From: Legionella sheltonii | GTDB taxonomy: Bacteria; Pseudomonadota; Gammaproteobacteria; Legionellales; Legionellaceae | Direction: 5' to 3' | Length of the DNA: 64,000 bases | NCBI RefSeq assembly: GCF_026191355.1 | Contig: NZ_JAPHOQ010000006.1 | Coordinates: 183,467 to 247,466 of the forward strand | Shown here: positions 1-9,754 of the stretch, piece by piece | Numbering within the stretch: position 1 is the stretch's first letter | Layout of the letters: each line of letters begins with the position of its first letter | The notes under the pieces: model-generated | Told to the model about the DNA's origin: nothing | Database searches by the model: none | What the model saw: the letters and a program-made list of their open reading frames with translations, nothing else | Position numbers and translations under genes: made by a program

Positions 1-2
1 CT

Positions 3-164
3 GCAAATAATGAAGCAATGGAAGCATTGTATGCTAAAGTTCGTGCAGCAATTGCAAAAGTTGCTAAAGATGACAAGTACGATCTTATTGTACAAAAAGA
101 TGCAGCTCCTTTCAGTGCAACTACCCTCGATGTAACTGATAAAGTTGTAAAAGCAATTAATTAA
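3..164 (+). CDS. skp: Skp/OmpH periplasmic chaperone, C-terminal end only
   Basis: The window opens inside this gene; only the last 53 codons and the TAA stop are visible. The fragment is Lys/Ala-rich and alpha-helical (KVRAAIAKVAKDDKYDLIV), then ends in a short beta-like segment, as in the OmpH/Skp family. Skp is a trimeric periplasmic chaperone that holds unfolded outer-membrane proteins on their way to the BAM machine. Its place directly before lpxD is the usual bamA-skp-lpxD-fabZ-lpxA order and is the main support for the call. The reading frame is set by the absence of stops and by the stop 14 bases before lpxD. Confidence 0.75.
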   Translation, partial: ANNEAMEALYAKVRAAIAKVAKDDKYDLIVQKDAAPFSATTLDVTDKVVKAIN

Positions 165-178
165 CCGGCGATGTAAAA

Positions 179-1198
179 TTGCTGACGTTAGCGGAATTAG
201 CTAATCATTTAGGTGGCGTGTGGCATGGAAATGCCAATCACGCCATTTTTTGTTATGCCTCCCTTGCTCGAGCTACATCTCAGGATGTTGCTTATTACGA
301 TAATTCGGCGTTACTCCCACTTCTGAGTACCACATTAGCTGGTGCGGTGCTGCTCAAATCAGAACATCGCCATTTATTTCCAGGAAACTGTATTGTTGTC
401 GCACATCCTTCACAAGCAATGATACATGCTGCCCAGCTTTTATCAGCTCCACTGCCTGCAGTTTCCGGTATTGATCCTACGGCTATGGTTCATGAGTCTG
501 CTCAATTAGGGCACGGCATATCAATAGGTCCTTATAGTGTAATTGGTGCTAATGCACAATTGTCTGATGGAGTGATCATTGGAGCGAATAGCGTTATTGA
601 ATCTTCCGTACGCATTGGTAAAAACAGTCAAATTGGGCATGAGGTAGTGATTCATTCAGGATGTCAGCTGGGTGCTCAAATAATCATCAATTCTGGCTGT
701 GTCATTGGTGCTTCTCCATTTAATTATTTAAAACAACATGGACACTGGCAACAAGGCTTTAATGCAGGTGCTGTGGTTATCGAAAATCAAGTACATATAG
801 GTTCGAATACCGTTATCGATCGTGGCTCATTAAGCGATACTTATTTGGGGGAAGGTGTTTGTATTGATAATTTGGTTCAGGTTGCGCATGACGTTTTGGT
901 TGGTAAGAATACAATTATTGCAGGATGCGCGGCTATAGGTGCCTATGCGCAAATAGGAGCAGATTGTATCATCGGTGGTGCGAGTTGTATTGCCGCTCAT
1001 GTTCACTTGGCGGATGACATAGTGATTACCGGAATGTCTACAGTCAGCAAATCGCTTGCCAAACCTGGAATTTATTCATCCGGTACTCTTGTACATGAAC
1101 ATCATCGCTGGCGCCGTAATGCGGCACGATTTCGACGATTGGATGATTATATGGTAAAGCTTGGCATCTTAGAGAAAAAATTGAGTAGTATTGAATAA
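179..1198 (+). CDS. lpxD: UDP-3-O-acylglucosamine N-acyltransferase LpxD
   Basis: Third enzyme of lipid A synthesis: adds the second 3-hydroxyacyl chain, carried on acyl carrier protein, to UDP-3-O-acylglucosamine. The 339 residues match the family length. Residues 1-95 form the small uridine-binding domain and 100-290 a left-handed beta helix of hexapeptide repeats (IGANSVI, IGKNSQIG and similar). The catalytic His is likely H237 in QVAHDV. The start is a TTG; the nearby ATG at 171 is followed at once by a stop, and no strong ribosome site is seen, so translation may be coupled to skp. Legionella often carries a second lpxD elsewhere; this is the copy in the conserved lipid A operon. Confidence 0.95.
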   Translation: MLTLAELANHLGGVWHGNANHAIFCYASLARATSQDVAYYDNSALLPLLSTTLAGAVLLKSEHRHLFPGNCIVVAHPSQAMIHAAQLLSAPLPAVSGIDPTAMVHESAQLGHGISIGPYSVIGANAQLSDGVIIGANSVIESSVRIGKNSQIGHEVVIHSGCQLGAQIIINSGCVIGASPFNYLKQHGHWQQGFNAGAVVIENQVHIGSNTVIDRGSLSDTYLGEGVCIDNLVQVAHDVLVGKNTIIAGCAAIGAYAQIGADCIIGGASCIAAHVHLADDIVITGMSTVSKSLAKPGIYSSGTLVHEHHRWRRNAARFRRLDDYMVKLGILEKKLSSIE

Positions 1199-1314
1199 GA
1201 AGAATAAGTTTTTAGCATTAACAATTGATTTGAACCTTCTAAATCAGGATAATGTTTTTCCTTTGGACTCCCTTTTGGGCCATACTAAGCGTACTTATTA
1301 AAGCGAGATTGCGT

Positions 1315-1767
1315 ATGAGTGAACCTGTAGATATAAAACAGATTTTTAATATATTGCCGCACCGGTACCCCATGCTCATGGTAGACAGGGTGCTCGATTT
1401 TACACCATATGACTGTTTGACTGCTATAAAAAATGTCACCATGAATGAGAATTTCTTTTCTGGCCATTTCCCGGAAAATCCAATTATGCCAGGTGTATTA
1501 ATGCTGGAGGCGTTAGCACAAGCGAGTGGACTTTTAGCAGGATTGTCTCAAACACCTGAAGAAAATTATGGTATTTTGCATTTTTTTGCAGGTATCGATA
1601 ATGCAAAATTTAAACATGTGGTTACTCCTGGAGATCAGTTGCGCTTGGAAGTAAAGATATTAGCAAGAAAAAGAGAATTTTGGCGTGTGCATGGCGAAGC
1701 CTATGTGGGTGATAAACTGGCCTGTTCCGCGGATTTATTAAGTGCTGCAAAGGAAATTCAAAAGTGA
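1315..1767 (+). CDS. fabZ: 3-hydroxyacyl-[acyl-carrier-protein] dehydratase FabZ
   Basis: Hot-dog-fold dehydratase of type II fatty acid synthesis, converting 3-hydroxyacyl-ACP to trans-2-enoyl-ACP in the cytoplasm. The signature GHFPENPIMPGV is present, with catalytic His at residue 51 and the helix Glu at residue 65 (MLEALAQASG). The frame is open further upstream to 1252, but the start at 1315 gives 150 residues, the family length, with a purine-rich GCGAGA ribosome site. FabZ competes with LpxA for 3-hydroxyacyl-ACP, so their co-transcription lets the cell balance phospholipid against lipid A. Its stop overlaps the lpxA start. Confidence 0.96.
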   Translation: MSEPVDIKQIFNILPHRYPMLMVDRVLDFTPYDCLTAIKNVTMNENFFSGHFPENPIMPGVLMLEALAQASGLLAGLSQTPEENYGILHFFAGIDNAKFKHVVTPGDQLRLEVKILARKREFWRVHGEAYVGDKLACSADLLSAAKEIQK

Positions 1768-2534
1768 TAGATGAACGAGCAATAATTCACCCTTCTGCAA
1801 AGCTTGCAAAAGGGGTTTCAGTAGGTCCTGGTGCCGTAATCGGCGCTGATGTAGAAATAGGTGAGAATACCTGGATTGGTCCTTATGCACTCATTGAGGG
1901 CCCGACAACCATTGGGAAAAATAATAAAATTTTCCAGTTTGCTTCAGTAGGTGATGATCCCCAAGATATTACATATAAAGGTGAACCCACTCGTCTAGAA
2001 ATTGGTGACGATAATATCATTCGCGAATACTGTATGATTAGTCGTGGAACCGTTAAAGGGGGAGGAGTTACCCGCATCGGCAATAATAACTTTTTTATGG
2101 CTTATTCGCATGTGGGGCATGATTGCATCATTGGTAATCAAATTATACTGGTTAGCTACGCTGCATTATCAGGGCATGTCACTGTCGGTGATTATGCAAA
2201 TATAGGCGGATATGCCGCAGTCCATCAGTTTTGTCATGTAGGTGCCTATGCGTTTATTGCTAGAGCTTCTTATGTAGCTAAAGACGTACTTCCCTATCTC
2301 ATGATTTCAGGGGATACAACTTCTGCTTGTGGCATTAATACCGTTGGATTGCGTCGACGAGGATTTTCATCTGAAGCAATTGATGGTTTACGACGTGCCT
2401 ATAAAATAATTTTCCGCAAAGGATTAACGGTACAACAGGCTGTTGCTGAATTAGAATTAATGCAAAATGAATGCCCTGAAGTTGTTTTAATGATTGATGC
2501 ATTAAATCAATCCACACGTGGAATTGTTCGATAA
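1764..2534 (+). CDS. lpxA: UDP-N-acetylglucosamine acyltransferase LpxA
   Basis: First step of lipid A synthesis: transfers a 3-hydroxyacyl chain from ACP to the 3-OH of UDP-GlcNAc. At 256 residues it has the family length. Residues 1-185 are hexapeptide repeats of the beta helix, and the C-terminal helices follow. The diagnostic QDITYKGEPTRLEIGD segment (67-82) is present, and the catalytic base is probably H119 in YSHVGHD. It starts at a GTG that overlaps the fabZ TGA (GTGA), an arrangement typical of translational coupling. LpxB, often the next gene, is not here; serS follows instead. Confidence 0.96.
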   Translation: MIDERAIIHPSAKLAKGVSVGPGAVIGADVEIGENTWIGPYALIEGPTTIGKNNKIFQFASVGDDPQDITYKGEPTRLEIGDDNIIREYCMISRGTVKGGGVTRIGNNNFFMAYSHVGHDCIIGNQIILVSYAALSGHVTVGDYANIGGYAAVHQFCHVGAYAFIARASYVAKDVLPYLMISGDTTSACGINTVGLRRRGFSSEAIDGLRRAYKIIFRKGLTVQQAVAELELMQNECPEVVLMIDALNQSTRGIVR

Positions 2535-2548
2535 ATTGATTAGAGTGA

Positions 2549-3838
<1,290 letters not shown>

Positions 3839-3905
3839 TTACTGAATAAAATAGTTGCCATGAGCTGCAGCTTTGGCTGCAGCAAAAATCAAGAATACCA
3901 GCTCT

Positions 3906-5027
3906 TTAATTGCCCACCCTAAGTTCCATGATCTGATTCGATACAATGTCGCTAGCCATGTGCTGATTATTTTGAGCTAAGGCTGAAAAGAAGGTGAGTC
4001 GTGGGTTATTAAAGAAGCTTTTTTTTCCGTCTATAGAGTGTTCTGAACTCTTTAATAAATCTAAAGTAGTGTCTATATCCCCTGCTAATGCATCATCGGT
4101 TATTTCTGAATGCCATTCGTTCTGTAATTCATGATGCTCAGGATTTAGTTCTTCTAGTTCACTTTGAATTTCTTTCGAAGCAGCACGCTCTTTCGTGTCG
4201 ATTTCTGCTAATTCAAAAAATGAATGGCTGTATGGATTAAAAACAGAATGGTCTAAAACATCTGCATGAGCTTGCTCCAACAATTCAGATAGAAATCCAG
4301 CGGATCTTGGTTCTAGATCTTCCTTAGGATTAAGCTTGGTATGAAGGTGTGCTTTATCTTTTAATGCATGCTGATGAATCCCTGTGATTTCACGAAGTAA
4401 GATTTTGTTAATGAGTGACTTCATATTGGCGCTGCTTTGGATCTGTTTTAAAATGCTTCTTAAATAATCAATATTAACGGGATAGCTAGGGCCATTTTTC
4501 TTCATTTTCCTAGATTTTTGTGCACCAAATAAAGAATAAGGATTCCTTTTGTCACAGCGATTTTGGAGAGCATGATAGGCAGGCATTGTTCTTGCCAAGT
4601 TATGACCTAATGTTTTTTCCCTGAATTTTAAAAATAGCCAACGTTTTCTCTTTCTTTGTCTGGCTTTAAAATGTGCTTTTCTAATTAAAGCAAACAGAAG
4701 TCGTAATCTGGAAGTGAATGACGGAGTTATGAATAATTTATTAATGACATTAAATTGTCGGGTTACTGTTAGAAAAAACAATAGGTTATGTTTAAATAAA
4801 AATTTGAATTCTTGTTTTTTTTGCTCATTTTGATGCATTACATCAAATGGGTTAGGTGCTGCATTTATTTTTCTGAGCCACTCTAGATAAGATACTAATA
4901 AGGGATAAGCCGCCTCTGTTAATTGAAGGCGTTTAAAAAATCTATGCGAGTTTTGAATTGTTCTTTGTAAAGGCACATCCAGTGCTAATTGAATGGTATC
5001 CATATCACTCAATTCCTGTTCATCCAA
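3906..5027 (-). CDS. Hypothetical basic/acidic two-part protein
   Basis: A 373-residue protein I do not recognise. There is no signal peptide or clear membrane segment. The N-terminal half is strongly basic, with RKRKRWLFLKFREK around residue 120-135, while the last 130 residues are acidic and Glu-rich (EIQSELEELNPEHHELQNEW). It is predicted mostly helical, with a single Cys. It is transcribed toward serS, convergent with it. A start at residue 9 is also possible; neither has a good ribosome site. A soluble unknown with charged tail fits a Dot/Icm substrate in Legionella, but that is guesswork from composition alone. Confidence 0.7.
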   Translation of the reverse strand: MDEQELSDMDTIQLALDVPLQRTIQNSHRFFKRLQLTEAAYPLLVSYLEWLRKINAAPNPFDVMHQNEQKKQEFKFLFKHNLLFFLTVTRQFNVINKLFITPSFTSRLRLLFALIRKAHFKARQRKRKRWLFLKFREKTLGHNLARTMPAYHALQNRCDKRNPYSLFGAQKSRKMKKNGPSYPVNIDYLRSILKQIQSSANMKSLINKILLREITGIHQHALKDKAHLHTKLNPKEDLEPRSAGFLSELLEQAHADVLDHSVFNPYSHSFFELAEIDTKERAASKEIQSELEELNPEHHELQNEWHSEITDDALAGDIDTTLDLLKSSEHSIDGKKSFFNNPRLTFFSALAQNNQHMASDIVSNQIMELRVGN

Positions 5028-5229
5028 GTTTTAAAAGTATAGTAGTTTTTGAAAAAAGTGCATTTATTTTGGGCGGTGTGATTTATTGATTGTCTTTCAG
5101 TGAGTTAAGTTAATCCTTTGACTTCCAGGAATATTTGCTTTTATGATGTTTTTATTTCTGTTGCGTATTTATTGGAAAAAAAGTTAGGTAGATAGGATTT
5201 TTTGAACAAAGCTTCCATTCAAAGGGAAT

Positions 5230-5511
5230 ATGATGCTGCTCGATACCTTGGATCTGGTGAACACCCTAGAAGATTATTTACTGCTATGGTTTTCTTTTCC
5301 TAAAAATAAACTATTTGCCCAAGTGACAACGGTAATGAATCAAAGACCACATATTCGAACTATGGATCTTTACCATTTTACCCCTAAAGGCTCATTGATT
5401 TTTGTAACTGCACCCGCTCACCCAAATGGATGAAAAAAAATTGCCTCTTTTTTGAGTGAAAACCTTTTGCAGTGTATTCGAGTATTTGGGGAAATAGAAA
5501 AAGAGGAAGTT
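5230..5511 (+). pseudogene. Remnant of a pyridoxamine-phosphate-oxidase-like (FMN-binding) protein
   Basis: The first 67 codons give a split-barrel flavin-oxidase-like beginning: KLFAQVTTVMNQRPHIRTMDLYHFTPKGSLIFVTA resembles (in pieces) the strand-turn pattern where the second strand carries R-P-x-x-R-T. An in-frame TGA at 5431-5433 follows a Gly codon, at a point where the frame otherwise continues open (KKIASFLSENLLQCIRVFGEIEKEE), and this continuation looks like the next barrel strand. A large part of the family domain is then missing, because the following gene starts at 5512. The gene has a ribosome site (AAGGGA) before 5230. I read it as a truncated, dead gene. Confidence 0.5.
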
Positions 5512-7092
5512 ATGGTGAAAAAAGGAAAATTTTATTGTTTGGCGATTCTCAACATTTTAACCATAATTTTTTCTCAGAATATAGGTGCAGCTTGTTCCCT
5601 CACTGATTCATCAGGCCAAACTATTGGACCAATGGAAGATATTTTAGGACGTTTACTTTTATCGGATGCACCATGTCCCCAAAATGTTTTTGCATTGCGC
5701 CAACTGCTCAAAAACTCAGGGTTAACATTGAAAACTACATTGGTTGCTAATCGTGGATTTCATAATCCAACTCTGGGAAGTTTTAGTTTATTTGAAATGG
5801 CTTTGGGGGCGTTAAAAATCAATGACGCTGATTGGCCCATTCAAGAGGGCGATTTTTTCTTCGGGCATTTTACAGCAATAGGACCAGTGGGAGACTTAAT
5901 AGCGGATCAGAATCCAGAGAAAGATTCACTGATGATTGAAGCGTTTGCTTGGGATTCAAAGAAAGAAGTATTTAATTTCTATGAATTACGCGGTGATGGC
6001 TCCCAAGGGCAATGGTTCTATCGAGGAGATTCGTCTGATATTTTTGCCGATAATGAATTACTCCATCGCCAGCCCGATCCAAAGCACCCACAATTTGGTA
6101 ATCGACTTCGTTGTTCAGGTTGTCATGGTGCTGGCGGACCGATTATGAAAGAACTGGATCAGCCTCATAATGATTGGTGGGAGCCTGTTAGACAACTGGA
6201 TTTTGGTGGACACCATCCTGATGCCTCATTACAAGAGATTTTAGAAACATTGGTTCCTCCTGAGCAATTAGCTAAAAATGTTTTAATAGGACTGCAAAAA
6301 TTGAATCAAAGTAAAAAATTGCTTTCATTACAAGAACAACTCCGTCCTTTATTTTGTCCTGTTGAATTAAATTTAATGTCCGATAGTTATCCCAATGGTA
6401 AACAACATACCGCAATAAATATTCCTGTAGAGTTTTTTCTTGACCCAAGATTTTTGCAAGTTAAAGGAAAGAAAACTATTAAGATTTCACGAACTTTATA
6501 TCAAACCGCATTAAACGAGGTAGGTAGTCATTTTCCAGAAACTGATTTGAACGATGCAGATCACGCCTGGCTTACTCCAGTTAAGGCTAAATCCGATCAG
6601 TTAGCAATAGATAATCTCCTAAAAAATGGGATCATTGATTCGAAGTTTATGATGGATGTTTTAGACGTAGATATGACCAATCCAATATTTTCCTCAGCTC
6701 GTTGTAGGCTTTTGCGTTTACTTCCTAATGCAGCTACACCGGACTGGCTTGCGGTATTCAAGGAAAACCTCAATCAATCGTCCGACTGGGCGGCTAAAAA
6801 ATTACTTAAAAACCTCATGTCTCAACAGCAAGATCCCGCTTTTTATGAGCAAAAAGCAAAGAAATATCTACAAGAATGCCAGTTAAAACTGCAAAATAGC
6901 AAAAACGTATTAATGGTGTATCGCTTATTGGCACAAAGACGAGCGGAGATTCGTGCCTCTGAAATCTCATTAAATCCTCGAGGGCAGATTTTGGAGCCTG
7001 GATTTCGCATTATCTTCCCTGAAAATAAAATAAACTCAACTCCTGAGCGATTAAAACTTACTTTAACCTGTGAGGTAATTGAAGACATTTGA
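5512..7092 (+). CDS. Secreted single-haem c-type cytochrome-like protein, unknown role
   Basis: A 526-residue protein beginning with a signal peptide (basic VKKGK, hydrophobic AILNILTIIFS, then the mature part from about residue 27), so it should act in the periplasm. It contains one covalent haem motif, CSGCH, at residues 201-205, followed by a Gly-rich GAGGP. The rest, including the His/Trp-rich stretch after the motif, matches no family I can name. The frame is open upstream, but the start at 5512 has a good AGAGGAAG ribosome site and places the signal peptide first. Cys pairs in the mature part suggest disulfides. It could be an electron-transfer protein or a haem-containing enzyme. Confidence 0.8.
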   Translation: MVKKGKFYCLAILNILTIIFSQNIGAACSLTDSSGQTIGPMEDILGRLLLSDAPCPQNVFALRQLLKNSGLTLKTTLVANRGFHNPTLGSFSLFEMALGALKINDADWPIQEGDFFFGHFTAIGPVGDLIADQNPEKDSLMIEAFAWDSKKEVFNFYELRGDGSQGQWFYRGDSSDIFADNELLHRQPDPKHPQFGNRLRCSGCHGAGGPIMKELDQPHNDWWEPVRQLDFGGHHPDASLQEILETLVPPEQLAKNVLIGLQKLNQSKKLLSLQEQLRPLFCPVELNLMSDSYPNGKQHTAINIPVEFFLDPRFLQVKGKKTIKISRTLYQTALNEVGSHFPETDLNDADHAWLTPVKAKSDQLAIDNLLKNGIIDSKFMMDVLDVDMTNPIFSSARCRLLRLLPNAATPDWLAVFKENLNQSSDWAAKKLLKNLMSQQQDPAFYEQKAKKYLQECQLKLQNSKNVLMVYRLLAQRRAEIRASEISLNPRGQILEPGFRIIFPENKINSTPERLKLTLTCEVIEDI

Positions 7093-7320
7093 TTTATAGC
7101 AGTATCTCAATAAGCCTACCTCCTCGGATGCGCTTTAGGAGAGGAATAAAAATTAATAGATATTGAGACCTTAGCTGTTTCATAAGTAAAGAAAAAATTT
7201 ATTGCCTTCCTGGTTTATCTGCTGGATTAACATCTCATTTAATTGTAACCTTCATACTTGTTTATAAGTTGTTTTTAAGTAGTTATGCTGCTTTAGCTTT
7301 AACCTGGTTTAGGAAAGAAT

Positions 7321-7635
7321 ATGGTTATTTATGAAGTAAATTTGGCCATTGATGGTGATGTTTATCCTCAATTTCAAATATGGCTAAAAAAGCATGTCAA
7401 AGAGATGCTACAGATTCCTGGATTCATTCAAGCAAGTGTTTTGAAACCCGAACATGAGGAAACTGTGGAGCAGGAACAATTAACAGTCCAATATCAATTA
7501 GAAAATAGAGATTTTCTAAATGTATATTTTGCTGAATTTGCACAAAAAATGCGTGAAGAAGGGCTTAATCTATTTCAAGATAAATTTTCCGCCCAAAGAC
7601 GAATTTTCGAGGTTCAGACTAATTTCTTACATTAA
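7321..7635 (+). CDS. DUF4286 family protein
   Basis: A 104-residue cytoplasmic protein with the DUF4286 layout: MVIYEVNLAIDGDVYPQFQ at the N-terminus, a central IPGFIQASVL strand, then VQYQLENRDFLNVYF and the C-terminal FSAQRRIFEV. The family has a ferredoxin-like alpha/beta fold, similar to dimeric monooxygenase-like barrels, with no assigned reaction. It stands alone, about 230 bases after the cytochrome-like gene. The ATG is preceded by AGGAAAGA. The intervening DNA contains an inverted repeat (TCTCAAT and ATTGAGA) that could be part of a terminator, without a clear T-run. Confidence 0.85.
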   Translation: MVIYEVNLAIDGDVYPQFQIWLKKHVKEMLQIPGFIQASVLKPEHEETVEQEQLTVQYQLENRDFLNVYFAEFAQKMREEGLNLFQDKFSAQRRIFEVQTNFLH

Positions 7636-7724
7636 AGAATTTGCATAGGCAGTATGTTTTCATATAGCCTTTTACAATGCAAAAATTATTGCACTTTGTC
7701 CTTCGGATAAATATAGGATATAGA

Positions 7725-8513
7725 ATGAGACAGATGATTAAATTTGGATTTATATTGGGTTTGGCGGCAACGAGCAATGCTTTTTGTGCAGATCCTGTTC
7801 AAGGAGTTTATTTGGGATTACTGGGGCAACTAAGCTATGCGCCTAATACTAATCTTAGTGTGACACTTCCTGATGGAAATACTTACAATGGTTCAGTTAA
7901 GTTAAGTGTCATCGGTGGTGGAGGCGGTGCTTCTTTAGGCTATAAAATAAAAAATTTTCGATTAGAGGGTGAGTTTCTTTTTAATCTAAACAATTACGGT
8001 TCATTCAGTACAGGCTCTTGTACACTTATCAGTCCCGATGTTTTGGGTCCTAATGGGAGCTGCTCTGCTTTTGTTGAAGAAACCGGTCTAGGCTTTAATG
8101 GTTACACCGCAGGTATTTATGGACTTTTCAATACCTTTTATGATTTTTTGTCCAGCGATCCTAACGTCAACTTTGTTCCCTATCTGGGATTAGGTTTGGG
8201 GGGCGCTATTATTAAAAACCATGCTTTATTCCACAGTAATAACCAATGTATTTCTTTAGGTACTTGTTCACCGATTGTCTCGCAAACGGTGGATACCTCA
8301 AACAACGGCTTCGCAATACAAGGGATCGTTGGATTCAATTATTATCTTGACGACTTTACTACCCTTGGTCTTGATTTCCGATATCTTTCTACAGTCAATT
8401 TTAATAAGAATAATGCAAATACTTTGGTCACTACAACGAACTCAAATAGCAAGAATTATGGGATAGGTACCATTAATATCACCGCAAATTTTGCGCTTCA
8501 GAAAGCAGACTGA
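7725..8513 (+). CDS. Outer-membrane beta-barrel protein
   Basis: A 262-residue protein with an N-terminal signal peptide (MIKFGFILGLAATSNAFCA, mature from about residue 23). Alternating polar/hydrophobic beta strands with Gly-rich turns follow (GVYLGLLGQLSYAP, VPYLGLGLGGAII, TLGLDFRYLS), typical of an 8-stranded OmpA/OmpW-like barrel. The last strand, NITANFALQ, is short. Two Cys pairs in predicted loops are unusual and may form disulfides. The frame is open to 7677, but the start at 7725 has an AGGA ribosome site and puts the signal peptide at the front; 7734 is a possible alternative. Function unknown. Confidence 0.8.
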   Translation: MRQMIKFGFILGLAATSNAFCADPVQGVYLGLLGQLSYAPNTNLSVTLPDGNTYNGSVKLSVIGGGGGASLGYKIKNFRLEGEFLFNLNNYGSFSTGSCTLISPDVLGPNGSCSAFVEETGLGFNGYTAGIYGLFNTFYDFLSSDPNVNFVPYLGLGLGGAIIKNHALFHSNNQCISLGTCSPIVSQTVDTSNNGFAIQGIVGFNYYLDDFTTLGLDFRYLSTVNFNKNNANTLVTTTNSNSKNYGIGTINITANFALQKAD

Positions 8514-8603
8514 TTGTTTTTCAGGTGCAGACTTTTCTGTGGCATGAACCATCAAGTTATATTGACTGCTAAATCATAAAATTTATAGAAAAAAAAAGCG
8601 ATT

Positions 8604-8647
8604 CCTCTGTTTTATAGCTAGAATTAAAAAACAGAGGATTAATTTTT
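8604..8647 (+). terminator. Rho-independent terminator after the barrel gene
   Basis: A 10-bp perfect stem (CCTCTGTTTT at 8604-8613, AAAACAGAGG at 8628-8637) with a 14-base loop, followed by ATTAATTTTT. It lies about 90 bases after the barrel stop. The rest of the 8514-8884 gap shows no gene; it holds only short repeats of TGTGATG and a loose TCCCGA/TCGGGA inverted pair. Confidence 0.65.
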
Positions 8648-8884
8648 ATCTTTAGGTGATACCTTCACGGTGATACGCCATCCCGAATGTGATGAGGGCT
8701 CTTCAGCTTGTGGGATGTGCACTCATGATGAAATGTGATGTCCATATCGGGAGAATCTTGGTGGTAAAACGTCTTAGAATGACGAGAGCTTTATGCAATT
8801 GGATTTAATTACCAATAGGTAGAATAAGGATTAGTTAATCCATCATTTTGATGTCAGGCATAATTTATTTACAGGAGTTCTTAA

Positions 8885-9712
8885 GTGATGCACAGTCTGA
8901 TGAATCATTGTTTTCCCACATTCATATTTCTTTTTTATCTCATTATTTTTCTTTTGCTTAGCAAAGTAGTATTTCATTTTAAACGTAAGCTCACTAAGAA
9001 CGCGGAAGACACAGCAATGGATATTGTCGGGAGTATCGGTGCTTTTTATAGTATTTTTTTAGGTTTTGTTATCTATATTTTATGGACTAATTATCAAAAA
9101 ACGTATGAGCTTGTTAATACGGAAGCTTCCCAATTATATATTACCGCCCAAAGCGCTAAAGCTTTTCCTCCAGAGATTCAACAAAAAGTCATAACAAACT
9201 TAAGCTTATATATTTCATCTATTGTAAATGATGATCTAGTCGCTATGTCATTAGGGGAGGAAGGAAAAACAACGCAAGGAATAGGGGACAACTTGTATCG
9301 TATCTTGTTGCACTATCAACCTAAAGCTTCTGTTGCGAATTTTTACCAAAGTGCGGTTTCTGCATGGAATCAGGCGACTCAGTCTCGTGATTTTCGTTTG
9401 AATATGCTCAATCCAGCAATTCCTATTGCCTGGTATATTATTATTTTTTTAGGTGCTTTTTTTATAATTGGTATCTATTCTTTGGAGTCGAGTTTGCAGG
9501 GGCATCCTTTTCTGTATATTTTATGCATTTTTCTCGCCATTTACATGACTGCTATCACCGTTCTAAGTTTTCCATATTCGGGTTGGGTCAAGGTATCGGA
9601 TGTACCCTTTAATCGACTGTATAAGACCTTAAATAATTTACCCATTCAATCCAGTATAAAAATTGGAGAGGGTGCAAAAAGCAATAATTTTTTGAGTTCA
9701 TCATTTAATTGA
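8885..9712 (+). CDS. DUF4239 (bestrophin-like) inner-membrane protein
   Basis: A 275-residue inner-membrane protein with four predicted helices: two near the N-terminus (about 12-32 and 48-67) and two near residues 179-200 and 205-228. A soluble helical region lies between the pairs. The segment DTAMDIVGSIGAFYSIFLG followed by T-E-A-S-Q-L marks the DUF4239 family, whose members share the bestrophin-like hairpin arrangement and have no proven role; ion conduction has been suggested by resemblance only. The start is GTG at 8885 or ATG at 8888, and AGGAG at 8873-8877 fits either. No neighbour suggests a function. Confidence 0.85.
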   Translation: MMHSLMNHCFPTFIFLFYLIIFLLLSKVVFHFKRKLTKNAEDTAMDIVGSIGAFYSIFLGFVIYILWTNYQKTYELVNTEASQLYITAQSAKAFPPEIQQKVITNLSLYISSIVNDDLVAMSLGEEGKTTQGIGDNLYRILLHYQPKASVANFYQSAVSAWNQATQSRDFRLNMLNPAIPIAWYIIIFLGAFFIIGIYSLESSLQGHPFLYILCIFLAIYMTAITVLSFPYSGWVKVSDVPFNRLYKTLNNLPIQSSIKIGEGAKSNNFLSSSFN

Positions 9713-9754
9713 GACGGAAATTTGGATTAATTCATTATAATTTAGGGAATAATC

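Noticed and set aside
3864..3883. Hairpin GCTGCAG-6-CTGCAGC after serS as a terminator
   Set aside because: A's rather than T's follow on the plus strand, and the T-run on the minus strand precedes the stem. Not a standard terminator.
5431..5433. TGA as a selenocysteine codon in the PNPOx-like remnant
   Set aside because: No selenocysteine hairpin was seen after it, the family does not use selenocysteine, and the downstream gene has its own start.
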